Assembly (NCBI RefSeq): GCF_001514065.1
Contig: NZ_KQ948424.1
Coordinates: 965,568-1,029,567 of the forward strand
Direction: 5' to 3'
Length of the DNA: 64,000 bases
From: Streptomyces antibioticus
GTDB taxonomy: Bacteria; Actinomycetota; Actinomycetes; Streptomycetales; Streptomycetaceae
Shown: positions 25,348 to 34,691 of the stretch, one piece after another
Layout: each line of letters starts with the position of its first letter
How positions within the stretch are numbered: the stretch's first letter is position 1
Notes under the pieces: model-generated
Told to the model about the DNA's origin: nothing
The model's input: only the letters and a program-made list of their open reading frames with translations
Databases searched by the model: none
Translations under genes and position numbers: made by a program

Positions 25348-27105
25348 TCAGAGGGTCCCCGCGATGTCCTTCGCCGCGATGTACCCGAACGTCATCGCCG
25401 GTCCGATCGTCGAGCCCGCGCCCGCGTAGCTGTGGCCCATGACGGCGGCGCTGGCGTTTCCGGCGGCGTACAGGCCGGGGATGGCCGTGCCGTCGTCGCG
25501 CAGGACGCGGGCGCGGGCGTCGGTGACGAGGCCGCCCTTGGTGCCGAGGTCGCCGGGGACGATGCGGAAGGCGTAGTACGGGGGCAGCCAGAGGGGGGCC
25601 AGGCAGGAGTTGGGGAGGACCGAGGGGTCCGTGTAGTAGTGGTCGTAGGCGCTGTCGCCGCGGTGGAAGTCGGGGTCCTTGCCTTGCAGGGCCTGGGAGT
25701 TGAACCGGGAGATCGTCGAGCGGAGAGCCGCGGGCGCGACGCCGATCGAGGTGGCGAGGGCGTCGACCGTCCACGCCTTGTGGGCGGCCCCCGAGCTGTA
25801 CCAGTCGTCGGGGAAGGTGAACGTCGGACTGACGTCCTTGAAGAGGTACCGGTTGCGGTAGTTCTGGTCGACGATCAGCCAGGCCGGGATGTCGGGGGCG
25901 GTCGGATTCCGGTCGTACATGACATGGACGACGTCGCTGTAGGGGGCGGCCTCGTTCACGAAGCGTCCGCCGGCCGCGTTGACCATCAGCCCGCCTGGGA
26001 GGGTGCGTTCGGCGAGGCAGAAGTAGGGCTGGTCGGGGAGCGGGATCGCGGGCCCCCACCAGGCGTCGTCCATCAGCCCGAGCGCGGCCCCGACCCGCTG
26101 CCCGGCGCGGATGCCGTCCCCGGTGTTCTCCTTGGCGCCCACGGTCCAGTCGGTCCCGATGGGCTGCCGCTGGTACTGCGTCCGCATGGCGAGGTTGTGC
26201 TCGAAGCCGCCGGAGCCGACGACGACGGCGCGCCGGGCGCGGTAGAGACCGGTGGGGGTGACGGCACCGGTGACGGTCCCGCTCTCGACGAGGAGGTCGG
26301 TGAGCGGGGTGTTGAGCCGGACCGGCACCCCGGCGTCCATCAGCCCCTTCCTGAGCCCGCCCGCGAGCGACTGCCCCATGGTGAGCGGCGCCTGCCCGAG
26401 GGTGAGGGCCTTCGTCCCGCGCGCCAGACACTCGGTGGCGACGGCGAGCCCCTTGATGCTCACGGCGGCGAGGGTGAGCCACTTGTAGTCGGCGGAGAAC
26501 ACCACCATGCCGGTCGGGACCGCCATGTACGACGGGTTCAGATGGGCGAGTTCGGCGCCGAGGATGTGGCCGTCCAGGTAGTCGGGCTCGATGGAACGCC
26601 CGTTGGGGAGGCCGCCCGGCAGCTCGGGGTAGTAGTCGCTGTACCCCTCCATCCACCGGAACCGCAGCGGGCTGTTGGCCATGACGAAGGAGATCATGGC
26701 GGGGCCGTGGGCGAGGAAGGCCTGTTGCCGGGCGACGGGGACGTCGGGGCCGACGACGGCGGCGAGGTAGGCGGCGGCCTTGGCGGGGGTGTCCGGGACG
26801 CCTGCGGCAAGCAGCACAGGGTTGTTGGGAATCCAGATCCCGGCACCGGAACGGGCGGCGGACCCGCCGAAGGTGGGCGCCTTCTCCAGCACGACGACGC
26901 TCAGCCCCTGCTTGGCGGCGGTGAGCGCGGCGGTCATCCCGGCCGCGCCGGAGCCGATGACGACGACGTCGTAGGTGCCGAGGAGGGGGAGGTCGGCGGC
27001 GCGCGCTGTCTGTGGGGCGACGGCGGCGACGGCGAGTCCGGCGGCCACCGAGGTGCCGAGTACCTGTCTGCGAGTCGGTCTTGCGGCGTCCGGGCTGCCC
27101 GTCAT
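25348..27105 (-). CDS. Tat-type FAD-binding dehydrogenase, KstD/fumarate reductase-like
   Basis: 585 aa. Begins with a probable twin-arginine signal (T-R-R-Q-V-L-G, 11-17, then a hydrophobic stretch to A37), followed by an FAD Rossmann site V-I-G-S-G-A-A-G-M (49-57) and V-L-E-K-A-P-T-F-G-G. The C-terminus has A-G-N-A-S-A-A-V-M-G and the final FAD contact. It resembles 3-ketosteroid delta-1-dehydrogenases and fumarate-reductase flavoproteins; the acceptor and substrate cannot be fixed by eye. Export via Tat would be unusual for KstD, so a periplasmic-side oxidoreductase is possible. Confidence 0.83.
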   Translation of the reverse strand: MTGSPDAARPTRRQVLGTSVAAGLAVAAVAPQTARAADLPLLGTYDVVVIGSGAAGMTAALTAAKQGLSVVVLEKAPTFGGSAARSGAGIWIPNNPVLLAAGVPDTPAKAAAYLAAVVGPDVPVARQQAFLAHGPAMISFVMANSPLRFRWMEGYSDYYPELPGGLPNGRSIEPDYLDGHILGAELAHLNPSYMAVPTGMVVFSADYKWLTLAAVSIKGLAVATECLARGTKALTLGQAPLTMGQSLAGGLRKGLMDAGVPVRLNTPLTDLLVESGTVTGAVTPTGLYRARRAVVVGSGGFEHNLAMRTQYQRQPIGTDWTVGAKENTGDGIRAGQRVGAALGLMDDAWWGPAIPLPDQPYFCLAERTLPGGLMVNAAGGRFVNEAAPYSDVVHVMYDRNPTAPDIPAWLIVDQNYRNRYLFKDVSPTFTFPDDWYSSGAAHKAWTVDALATSIGVAPAALRSTISRFNSQALQGKDPDFHRGDSAYDHYYTDPSVLPNSCLAPLWLPPYYAFRIVPGDLGTKGGLVTDARARVLRDDGTAIPGLYAAGNASAAVMGHSYAGAGSTIGPAMTFGYIAAKDIAGTL

Positions 27106-27227
27106 GGGTCCGTCCCCCTGTCTGATACTCCGTCAGATTCCGTGCCGGAAAGGGGAATGTGGCGCGGGGATGTTGTGAAGTCAAGGGCCGGGCCGGAGGG
27201 CCGTGCAGTCCTCCCAAGCCGCTCGGC

Positions 27228-27725
27228 TCAGCAGCGGGCGGAAGCGGGTGAAGAGCGCGAGGAGGGCGGGGCCGTGGCGGTCACGGAAGGCCGGGCCTCG
27301 GCGACGAGGTCGAGTTCGTTGGCGGCGGTGAGCTCGGCGAAGTCCTGGCGGTGGGCCGGGGCGGGGGTGTGGGTGCGGCCGGTGAAGCGGTCGCGGAACG
27401 GGGCGGTGGGGGTGGTGAGGGTCGGGTAGGACGTCGCGCGGTCGCAGCAGGCGTAGAGGTGGACGATCGCCTCCGCCTCTTCACCGATCGCTTCCCTGAG
27501 TTCGGGGCGGCGGTCGAGCGGGAGCAGGGGGTGGGGGAAGCCGTCGGTGCCGTAGAAGGCGTGGCAGAGGCCGGCGAGTTGAAGGGTGGGGCGGGCGTTC
27601 CAGGTGGCGAGGCGGGCGCGGACGCGGTGGAGATGGGTGAGGAGGGTGCCGCCGGGGTGGGGGGTGTGCTCGGCGCCCAACTCCCGCAGGAGTGCGTCGG
27701 CTTGGGCAAAGGGGTCGTAGGCCAT
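27228..27725 (-). CDS. DUF6817 domain protein
   Basis: 165 aa. ATG 27725 is chosen because GAGGACACCTC precedes it and homologues begin near the family core; the frame is open further upstream. The domain carries H-P-G-G-T-L-L-T-H-L-H-R-V, A-G-L-C-H-A-F-Y-G-T-D-G-F and an E-A-E-A-I-V-H-L-Y segment, with conserved His and Asp residues reminiscent of HD-type metal sites. Function unknown. Divergent from a LysR regulator, which probably controls it. Confidence 0.85.
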   Translation of the reverse strand: MAYDPFAQADALLRELGAEHTPHPGGTLLTHLHRVRARLATWNARPTLQLAGLCHAFYGTDGFPHPLLPLDRRPELREAIGEEAEAIVHLYACCDRATSYPTLTTPTAPFRDRFTGRTHTPAPAHRQDFAELTAANELDLVAEARPSVTATAPPSSRSSPASARC

Positions 27726-27853
27726 GAGGTGTCCTCTGCATGGGTGGGTCGGCACCCGCTCCGTCCCGGGTGGAGCGGGTTGCCGCCCGTTGGGCCCTGA
27801 AGAGATCGTCGTACGGGCCGAGAGTGCAGTCAATCCTTGGGATTTATGGGAGG

Positions 27854-27875
27854 AACCCAAGTGTTAGCTTGGGTT
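27854..27875. promoter_or_regulatory. Inverted repeat at the LysR start
   Basis: Perfect 8-bp arms AACCCAAG and CTTGGGTT with a 6-base centre end one base before the LysR ATG. The site also contains the only purine-rich ribosome site region. It is a likely autoregulatory operator in the divergent region. Confidence 0.6.
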
Positions 27876-27876
27876 C

Positions 27877-28770
27877 ATGACCCTCGATGACCTGCGGGTG
27901 TTCGTGGCGGTGTGCCGGGCCGGGAGCCTGAGCGCGGTGGCCCGGGAGCTCGGGTGCACGCAGTCCGCGGTGAGCCAGCACGTGAAGCGGCTGGAACGGG
28001 AGACGGGCGTCGCACTGGTGGAACGGCAGCCGCGGGGCGTCGTGCCGACGCAGGCGGGCCGGGTGCTGGAGGCGGCGGCCTCCGAGGGAATCTCCGGACT
28101 CGACCTCGCCGTACGGCAGTTGCGGGACCTGGTCGACGGGGCGAGCGGGTACGTGCGGGTGGCGACGGGCGCGACGACGGTACGGCACTTCATGGGGGAC
28201 GCGGTCGTGGAGTTCCGGCGCCGCCATCCGCGCGTGAACCTGGAGTTCCGGACGGTGAGTTCGGGCCGCGGCAGCTTCGACGCGCTCGCGGACGGTTCAC
28301 TGGACCTGGCGTGGATCACGCTCGGCCGACCGGTACGGGGAATCGAGCAGCGGTCGGTGGCGGAGCTGCCGTGGGTGCTGGCGGTACGGGCCGACGATCC
28401 GCTGGCGGAACGGGAGCGGTTGGGGATCGCCGAGTTGGCGGACGTACGGCTGATCCGGCTGCCGCCCAACTCGGCATCGGCCGCACAACTGGAGCAGTCA
28501 TGCGCCGAGTTGGGTGTGCAACTCGCCTACGACACCAACGTGGCCGACTGGGACACGGCCTTGCTGCTCGCCGAGTTGGGGGTGGGGCGGGCCGTCGTAC
28601 CGGAGCTGTCCGGGCTGGCGGCGACGGGGGACGATCTTCGACTGATCCCGGTGCCGGAGCTGCGCCCGTTGCCGGTGGGGTGGGCGGTACGGCGGTGGGA
28701 CGCGCTCAGTCCGCCGGCGCGGGCGTTCGCGGACACGGTGGAGAAGTTCCGGCGGACACCCGGGCGTTAG
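27877..28770 (+). CDS. LysR family transcriptional regulator
   Basis: 297 aa. Starts M-T-L-D-D-L-R-V-F with a winged helix (1-60, A-R-E-L-G-C-T-Q-S-A-V-S-Q-H-V) and a two-lobe effector domain (about 90-290). Its promoter carries a perfect inverted repeat (27854-27875), and the DUF6817 gene is divergent. Its last 65 bp overlap the convergent ATPase gene. Confidence 0.94.
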   Translation: MTLDDLRVFVAVCRAGSLSAVARELGCTQSAVSQHVKRLERETGVALVERQPRGVVPTQAGRVLEAAASEGISGLDLAVRQLRDLVDGASGYVRVATGATTVRHFMGDAVVEFRRRHPRVNLEFRTVSSGRGSFDALADGSLDLAWITLGRPVRGIEQRSVAELPWVLAVRADDPLAERERLGIAELADVRLIRLPPNSASAAQLEQSCAELGVQLAYDTNVADWDTALLLAELGVGRAVVPELSGLAATGDDLRLIPVPELRPLPVGWAVRRWDALSPPARAFADTVEKFRRTPGR

Positions 28771-29188
28771 CGGGCGGCGGCGTGGACTGCGGCTCCTTGA
28801 TGGAGATTTCCGCCCACACCGTCTTGCCGACGGTCCGCTCGGTGACACCCCACGCCCGCGCGAGCAGCGATACGAGGATGAGGCCGCGGCCGTTGTCGGC
28901 GTCCGGGTCGGTGACGTAACGGAGTCGGCGGTCGTGGCGGGCGTCGCTCACCTCGATACGGACCGTGTCCTCGGGCATGAGTCTCAGCCGGAGTTCGAAG
29001 TCACGGCCGGGGACTCTGCCGTGGGTGACGGCGTTGACGGCGAACTCGGCGACGATCTGCTGGGCGGTGTGGTTGACCTCGCTGTCGTAGGGGTGACCCC
29101 AGGTGTCCAGCTGCTGTGCGGTGAGACGTCGGGCGAGGCGGGCACCGCGGGGCGTCGCGCTGAGGCGGGTGGAGATTTCGGTGTTCAC
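28706..29188 (-). CDS. HATPase domain regulatory protein (anti-sigma/kinase-like)
   Basis: 160 aa. GHKL/HATPase_c_2 domain (about 10-130): N-box E-F-A-V-N-A-V-T-H-G, then D-A-R and G-R-G-L-I-L-V. Such short stand-alone ATPases in Streptomyces act as anti-sigma-like factors or regulators beside XRE-DUF5753/DUF397 genes. No membrane segment. The C-terminus is Pro/Thr-rich and lies antisense to the end of the LysR gene. Confidence 0.88.
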   Translation of the reverse strand: MNTEISTRLSATPRGARLARRLTAQQLDTWGHPYDSEVNHTAQQIVAEFAVNAVTHGRVPGRDFELRLRLMPEDTVRIEVSDARHDRRLRYVTDPDADNGRGLILVSLLARAWGVTERTVGKTVWAEISIKEPQSTPPPANARVSAGTSPPCPRTPAPAD

Positions 29189-29305
29189 GTGACTGAGCGT
29201 GGTGGGTCGTCTTTACGCTGACCAGGTGCGACCCGGCGACGCTGGGTAGTTGTACGGGTGCGGTGGGTTGTGTGTACGGGTTGTCGGGTGGGAGGGGTGA
29301 GACGG

Positions 29306-30160
29306 GTGAGCGAGAGGCGACCTGAGACGCCGGCGGAGGCGGAGGGGACGGCTGGGCTCTTCGTCGCGCTGGGCAAGATGCTGAGGTTCCTGCGGGAGCG
29401 GAAGGGGCTGACGCAGAAGGAGTTCGGGGAGGTGGTGGGGTACGGGCCGGATGCGATCTCGGCGATGGAGCGGGGGGTGCGGACGCTTCGGCCGGAGGTG
29501 CTCATCAAGGCGGATGACGTGCTGGATGCCGGTGGGTTGTTGCGGGAGGTGATTCCGGAGGTCGAGGCTGCGATGACGAAGGTTCGGACTCGGCATCCGG
29601 AGTGGTATCGGGATTATGCGGGGTTGGAGGCGGAGGCGGTTGAGCTGCACTTCTATGCCAACCATGGCGTGCCGGGCCTGTTGCAGACCGACGCCTACGC
29701 ACGGGCGGTGTTCACGAGGCGGCGGCCGTTCTTGGACGAGGAGACGATCGAGAGGCGTGTCGCGGACCGGCTCTCACGGCAGCAGGTCTTCGAGCGTCGG
29801 CCCGCGCCGATCGTGAGTTACGTCCTCGAAGAGATCGTGCTGGACCGGCCGATCGGTGGGCGGCGTGTGCACGCGGATCAGCTTCGGCGGCTGTTGAGCG
29901 TGGGGCAGATGCAGAACCTCGAAATCCAGGTGATGCCGTCCCAGGTGGAGGAACACCCCAACATGGACGGCGCGTTCAACCTACTGACACCCCGGGGGCA
30001 CGGGCAGGTGGCCTACACGGAGGTCCAGGGCTATCCCCGGTTGATCACCGACTCGGAGGAAGTCCGCAGGATCGTAGACCGCTATGGGATCATGCGGGCC
30101 ATGGCACTCTCCCCCGCGGAGTCCCGGAAGTTGATCGAGCAGAAGCTGGAGGAGCTATGA
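29306..30160 (+). CDS. XRE regulator with DUF5753 (Scr1-type)
   Basis: 284 aa. GTG 29306 is used because AGGGG lies 8 bp upstream and the length fits the family. N-terminal helix-turn-helix (about 20-80, L-T-Q-K-E-F-G-E-V-V-G-Y) and a C-terminal DUF5753 domain (about 100-280, Y-A-N-H-G-V-P-G-L-L-Q-T-D-A-Y-A). The stop overlaps the DUF397 start in ATGA, the classic pair in Streptomyces, often proposed to behave like an antitoxin and partner. Confidence 0.93.
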   Translation: MSERRPETPAEAEGTAGLFVALGKMLRFLRERKGLTQKEFGEVVGYGPDAISAMERGVRTLRPEVLIKADDVLDAGGLLREVIPEVEAAMTKVRTRHPEWYRDYAGLEAEAVELHFYANHGVPGLLQTDAYARAVFTRRRPFLDEETIERRVADRLSRQQVFERRPAPIVSYVLEEIVLDRPIGGRRVHADQLRRLLSVGQMQNLEIQVMPSQVEEHPNMDGAFNLLTPRGHGQVAYTEVQGYPRLITDSEEVRRIVDRYGIMRAMALSPAESRKLIEQKLEEL

Positions 30161-30351
30161 CCAACGAGCAGCTCACCTGGTTCAAGTCCAGCTACAGCGG
30201 CGGCGAGGGCGGCGAATGCCTGGAGGTCGCTGTCAGCTCCGGCACCGTTTACCTTCGCGACTCCAAGCAGCTCACCGGCCCGCGCCTTGCCGTCTCCCCC
30301 ACGACCTGGTCTGCGTTCCTCTCAGGGGAGCTGATCGGCGAGCGGGGCTAG
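30157..30351 (+). CDS. DUF397 domain protein
   Basis: 64 aa, family-typical length. Contains W-F-K-S-S-Y-S-G, E-C-L-E-V-A, V-Y-L-R-D-S-K and a final W-x-A-F-L. Coupled to the XRE-DUF5753 gene. Its last 30 bp overlap the 3' end of the NACHT gene on the other strand. Confidence 0.94.
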   Translation: MTNEQLTWFKSSYSGGEGGECLEVAVSSGTVYLRDSKQLTGPRLAVSPTTWSAFLSGELIGERG

Positions 30352-33300
30352 CGCCTCCGCCGCCGCCAGCATGCGGGCGGCCTCCGTGCGTACGTCTTCG
30401 TCCTCGTCCACCTCGGCACGTTCCCTTAGCAGCGGGACCGTCGCCGGGTGGGCGGGCCAGCCGAAGGTCAGGGACTGGAGGGCGGCGATGCGCGGCCAGG
30501 GGTGGGGGTCGGCGACGGCCCGGTCCCGGAGGAACGCTGCGCCGGTCTCGTCCGTCTCGTGCACGGCCCACCATTGCAGGACGTCGGCTCGGATCCTGGC
30601 GTCGGGGTCATCCACGGCCCGCGCCTGGAGGATCTCGCGGGTCGTGTCGTCGTCTCCCGACGTCGTGACCAACAGCGCCAGGGCCACCTCTCGCACCGAA
30701 GGGTGAGGGTCTTCGGCCACCCGGTTGCGGATCAGGGCGCGGATGTCGACGTCGCCTCGGTAGTACCTCGTCGCACGCAGTGCCTCCGCCCGGATGCCCT
30801 CTTCCGCGGCGTTCACCAGCCGCTCGAATGTCAGCTCCCAAGTGGTGGCCTCGTGGCTTCGGTATCCACACAGGGAGGTCAAGGCGGACTCGCGCACCTC
30901 CGGCCCAGGGTCATGCAGAAGATGCCTGCGGACGAGCTGCCAGGTCTCCCCTCTGTGTCTCCCCAGCTTCACGAGCCCGCTGAGCGCCGAGGCTCGAACC
31001 TGACTGCTGGCATCCTCGGCTAGCGGCTCGCGCAAGAACTCCCAGGTGGCAGGGTGAAAGCCCGTCGTCTGCGCCAGCACCGTGCATGCCGCCGACCGGA
31101 CCTGTGGGTGCGGATCATCGAGTGCCCGCTGACGGAGGAAATCCCACGTATCGGCGTCATCGCGGCCGAGCGTACGCAAGGCGTACAGGGCCTCGGTTCG
31201 GACGAACGAGTCGCCGTCCTCGACGGCGGCTCTGCGAGCGAACTGCCAGTCGCCCAACTGTTCAACCAGCGCCAGCATGGCCCTGCATCGGACGATCTCG
31301 CCCGGATCGTCGGTGGCCCGGCCGCGCACCAATGCTTCGATGTCATCGTCGTCGAGGAGGCTCTCCAGACCGGCGACCGCACGCCACCGGATAGTTTCCT
31401 TGGGTTCCTCAACGACCAGCCGACACAGCAGTGCCCTGACCGCCGGGTCCTGAATCCGGTACTCGGCGAGCAGTTCCACCGCTTCAATTCGGCTCTCCAG
31501 ATCACCGTCGGAACGGACGCATTCGAGGATGGGCTCCCAAAGGGCCTCAGCGTCATCCCGCAGCGACAGCGCAAAGGCACGCACGACCAGTGCGGGGTCC
31601 TCGGTGGACCGGTTCCTGATGAGTTCGCCGGTGTCGGCCGCGTCGAGCCCAGACAGAAGCTTCAGCGCCGATCTACGCACGTACTTGTCGGGTTCAGCCA
31701 CCGCTGCCTCTCGGAGCAGGCCCCGGACGTCCCGCTCCACACCCCAGCGCGCCGCCAGCATCTCCAGCAAGGCTCTGCGGGCCGGCGCCACATCGGCAAG
31801 CACAGCCATCACCTGCGGCAATGCCGGTGCTTGATAGAGGGCGGCTGCGAGCTCGCCGGGCTGTGGCATGGCCCTGAACTGGCCGCGCAGGTGGAACCAG
31901 CGCAGGAGTCTGGGCCGGCCAGTCCAGTGCGGCGGAAATGCCCTGAACGCGGCGGCGATGTCCTCGTACCCGGTGAACAGGCCGACCCTCGAATCAGCCG
32001 CCTCCAAGCCCATGATGATCGCGTCCACCGCGGCCCTGCTCTGCGTCGCCAGCGCTCCGATCCTGCGGACCTCGGCCAGGGCTCGCACCGCCAAAGCCAG
32101 CAGCCCGCCCTTCCAGAGAGACCCCACCCGCCGCCGATACAGCTCCAACAACCGATCAACCGCCGCCCCCGCCTCCCGCTCCCCCAACTGCCCGACCACC
32201 AGCAGCAACACCTCATGCCACGCCGGATCCTCCGCATGCCCCGCGAAGATCTCCTCGATGAACTCCTCCGGCGTCCACTCGCGCTCTCGCGCGTACCGAT
32301 GGTCGATGTCCACGGCCGCCAGGTACTCCAGGAAAGCCCGGTGGACAAAACCGTACACCCCGCCCCCGTAGTGGCTCAGGATGAAGTTGCGATCGCGAAA
32401 CTGCCGCACCATCACCCGCGCCGCCGAAACCGCCTGCGCCAAAGGGAGTTCGTACTGCTCCCTCAAGTAATCCCGGAACGTCTCCAGCAGCACGTCCTGA
32501 TGGATGTGGTTGCCCGCGATACCGCCCTCGCCCTCCTGCATCCGCCGCGCGACCAGGCGCAGCAGCTCATGCCGATCCTCATCACCCAGGTACGACAGAG
32601 CCTCGACGTCATCCGGGGCTCGCAGGTGCTTGGCGTGCTCGTCCCAGTGAGCCACCAAAACCGCGACAGCGTGCCGGTAGACACCCAGCCGGTCGCGGGG
32701 CAGTTCCCGGCGTCGGCCGACGATGGCAAGGATCGTCAACAGAAGCGGATTTCCAGCGAGTTCGGCGACAGAACGGGATTGGCCCACAGCATCCGTCAGC
32801 CGTCGACACAAGCGACCGGCGCGTTCCTCATCGTGCGGGTACGAGGTCGCGTACCACCGGCGCGCGAAGCACTCGATCTGCCGCGCGCTCAGGTCCTGGA
32901 CCATGTGGTGGGAGAACCCGGCGTGTTCCAGCACGCCTCGCCGATAGCCGATGACGCGCGAGGTCACGATCACGCGGACGCCACCCGTACCGCCGTACCG
33001 GCCCGCGAAGTCCGCGATGCGGTGGCTGACCTGTTCCCGGGCAGCGGGGTCGAAGAGTTCGTCCAGGCCGTCGAAGACGACCACGGCCCGCCCCTCGGTC
33101 AGGAGCCGTTCCACGACCGCCGGGGGCGGAGCCATGCCCTTCGTGCCGTGCAGGTAGGCGAGGAAGTCCTCGAACGTCCGCTCCCGCCACTCGCCCACTG
33201 CGTACTCGCGGAGCTCGACGACGAGGGGTACGCGGCCGGCGAGCGGTGCCAGCGGGGCGCCCGCCTCCATCACCTCCCGCGTGAGGGTGAGCGCAAGGTG

Positions 33301-33834
33301 CCGGGCCAGCGTCGACTTGCCCGCGCCCGGGTCACCGAGCAGGACGAGGCGGCTCTCGGCGGGGTCGGCGAGGACGTCCAGGGCGTCGCGTGCCGGGCGT
33401 TCCGCGTACGCCTGCCGAGCCCGCTCCAGCGCTTCCCTCTCCAGCCCGGGCGCCAGACTCGACGGCCACTCCCCCGCATCCACCAACCGCTGCCGAATGT
33501 CCCGCGGCAGCTCCACCGGCGGCGGGTCGGCCCGCACAGTGGGGGCCACGAACACCTCGTCCAGCCCGACCGGCGGATGCTCCCCCTCCTCCGTGGGGAT
33601 CAGCACCTCCAGGTCAAGCCGCCCGTAGGTCTCGCGGATGCGCCCCGCGTAGCGCCGTAACGCCTCGTCGATCTCCGCGTCCGTGAGGTCCGCCGGCTCC
33701 GGTGCCTGCTGCACGTACCGGTTCTCGATGATCGTCGCGCTGCTGTGGTCACCGGTCACCACGACCTTGGCATCGCCCCCGATCCCGACCGCCCGCACTC
33801 CACCCGCCGTGACCTGCTCCCCGTCGCGCCCCAT
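30322..33834 (-). CDS. NACHT STAND NTPase with C-terminal HEAT repeats
   Basis: 1170 aa. The short N-terminus (about 1-40) has G-G-V-R-A-V-G-I-G-G-D-A then V-V-V-T-G-D, a beta-type motif often found at the front of bacterial STAND proteins. Central NACHT: Walker A L-G-D-P-G-A-G-K-S-T (166-175), Walker B V-F-D-G-L-D-E (253-259) and a V-T-S-R sensor motif. Residues from about 640 to the end are tandem HEAT-like units, each with D-P-x-x-x-V-R-x-x-A and spacing near 31. Such bacterial NLR-like proteins include anti-phage sensors, but no effector domain is visible. ATG 33834 was chosen; TTG 33876 is possible. No strong ribosome site. Confidence 0.85.
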   Translation of the reverse strand: MGRDGEQVTAGGVRAVGIGGDAKVVVTGDHSSATIIENRYVQQAPEPADLTDAEIDEALRRYAGRIRETYGRLDLEVLIPTEEGEHPPVGLDEVFVAPTVRADPPPVELPRDIRQRLVDAGEWPSSLAPGLEREALERARQAYAERPARDALDVLADPAESRLVLLGDPGAGKSTLARHLALTLTREVMEAGAPLAPLAGRVPLVVELREYAVGEWRERTFEDFLAYLHGTKGMAPPPAVVERLLTEGRAVVVFDGLDELFDPAAREQVSHRIADFAGRYGGTGGVRVIVTSRVIGYRRGVLEHAGFSHHMVQDLSARQIECFARRWYATSYPHDEERAGRLCRRLTDAVGQSRSVAELAGNPLLLTILAIVGRRRELPRDRLGVYRHAVAVLVAHWDEHAKHLRAPDDVEALSYLGDEDRHELLRLVARRMQEGEGGIAGNHIHQDVLLETFRDYLREQYELPLAQAVSAARVMVRQFRDRNFILSHYGGGVYGFVHRAFLEYLAAVDIDHRYAREREWTPEEFIEEIFAGHAEDPAWHEVLLLVVGQLGEREAGAAVDRLLELYRRRVGSLWKGGLLALAVRALAEVRRIGALATQSRAAVDAIIMGLEAADSRVGLFTGYEDIAAAFRAFPPHWTGRPRLLRWFHLRGQFRAMPQPGELAAALYQAPALPQVMAVLADVAPARRALLEMLAARWGVERDVRGLLREAAVAEPDKYVRRSALKLLSGLDAADTGELIRNRSTEDPALVVRAFALSLRDDAEALWEPILECVRSDGDLESRIEAVELLAEYRIQDPAVRALLCRLVVEEPKETIRWRAVAGLESLLDDDDIEALVRGRATDDPGEIVRCRAMLALVEQLGDWQFARRAAVEDGDSFVRTEALYALRTLGRDDADTWDFLRQRALDDPHPQVRSAACTVLAQTTGFHPATWEFLREPLAEDASSQVRASALSGLVKLGRHRGETWQLVRRHLLHDPGPEVRESALTSLCGYRSHEATTWELTFERLVNAAEEGIRAEALRATRYYRGDVDIRALIRNRVAEDPHPSVREVALALLVTTSGDDDTTREILQARAVDDPDARIRADVLQWWAVHETDETGAAFLRDRAVADPHPWPRIAALQSLTFGWPAHPATVPLLRERAEVDEDEDVRTEAARMLAAAEALAPLADQLP

Positions 33835-33935
33835 GGCAGGACGGTAGCGGGCAGACTGCTGAGGGAAGCGCTTCAACGGTCAAAATGCGAACAAATCTCG
33901 ACGCTCACAGGAAATCGTCGCTACCCTCCACTCCC

Positions 33936-34691
33936 ATGTCTCTCCCCAGCCTTCTCGCCGTCTTCGCCCACCCCGACGACGAGTCCCTGTCGGCCGGTGG
34001 CGTCCTCGCCCAGCACGCCGTCTCCGGCGCCCGGACCGCCGTCGTCACCGCGACCTGGGCCGAAGGCACGCCCCGGGACGCGGAGTTGGCGGAGGCCCTC
34101 CGCATCCTCGGCGCCGGCAAACCACGCCTGCTGGAGTACGCCGACGCGCACGTCCCGCACTCCGCGCCCGACCGGCCTCGCCTCTGCGACGCGCCACTCG
34201 ACGACGTCGTACGGGAACTCGTCGGGCACATACGTGAGTTCCGGCCCGACGTCGTCATCACGCACGACGCCCACGGCGGGCTCACCGGGCACCCCGACCA
34301 CGTCTACACCCACCGCGTGACCGTCCTCGCGGTCCAGGCGGCCAACTGGCGGCACCTCTACCCCGAGGCGGGCGACCCCTGGCAGCCCCGGGATCTCTAC
34401 CTCGCCACCCACCCCGACTCCGCCTCCCGTGAGCTGAGCCCGCAGCTCATGCGGCCGGGGCTGCCCTCCTACAGCGTCCCTGACGAGTGGATAGCCGCGG
34501 CCGTCGACGTAGGTCCTTGGCTGGAGACGAAACTGCGCGCCATAGCCGCCCACCACACCGAGGTCGCACGCGGCGCGCTGCCCGGGCGGCTCGCCACGTA
34601 TTCGTACGCCGAGCAGGCCCGGTTGCTGTCCACCGAGTGGTTCATCCGCTACGGCGACACGAGCCCCGCGTCACCCAGATCGGCGTTGTGA
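33936..34691 (+). CDS. PIG-L family deacetylase
   Basis: 251 aa. Zn-dependent N-acetyl-sugar deacetylase family. Metal and catalytic motif A-H-P-D-D-E (11-16) near the N-terminus and H-G-G-L-T-G-H-P-D-H later. Start ATG 33936 fits the family; ATG 33885 would add 17 residues. No partner genes of a mycothiol pathway are adjacent. Its stop codon lies inside the first unit of a tandem repeat. Confidence 0.9.
   Translation: MSLPSLLAVFAHPDDESLSAGGVLAQHAVSGARTAVVTATWAEGTPRDAELAEALRILGAGKPRLLEYADAHVPHSAPDRPRLCDAPLDDVVRELVGHIREFRPDVVITHDAHGGLTGHPDHVYTHRVTVLAVQAANWRHLYPEAGDPWQPRDLYLATHPDSASRELSPQLMRPGLPSYSVPDEWIAAAVDVGPWLETKLRAIAAHHTEVARGALPGRLATYSYAEQARLLSTEWFIRYGDTSPASPRSAL

Noticed and set aside
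25432-27429. 665-codon open frame on the plus strand
   Set aside because: Antisense to the flavoprotein gene; Gly/Val/Asp-rich with no motif.
31054-33660. Open frame of 868 codons on the plus strand
   Set aside because: Antisense to the NACHT-HEAT gene, with Arg/Gln/His-rich composition and no domain.
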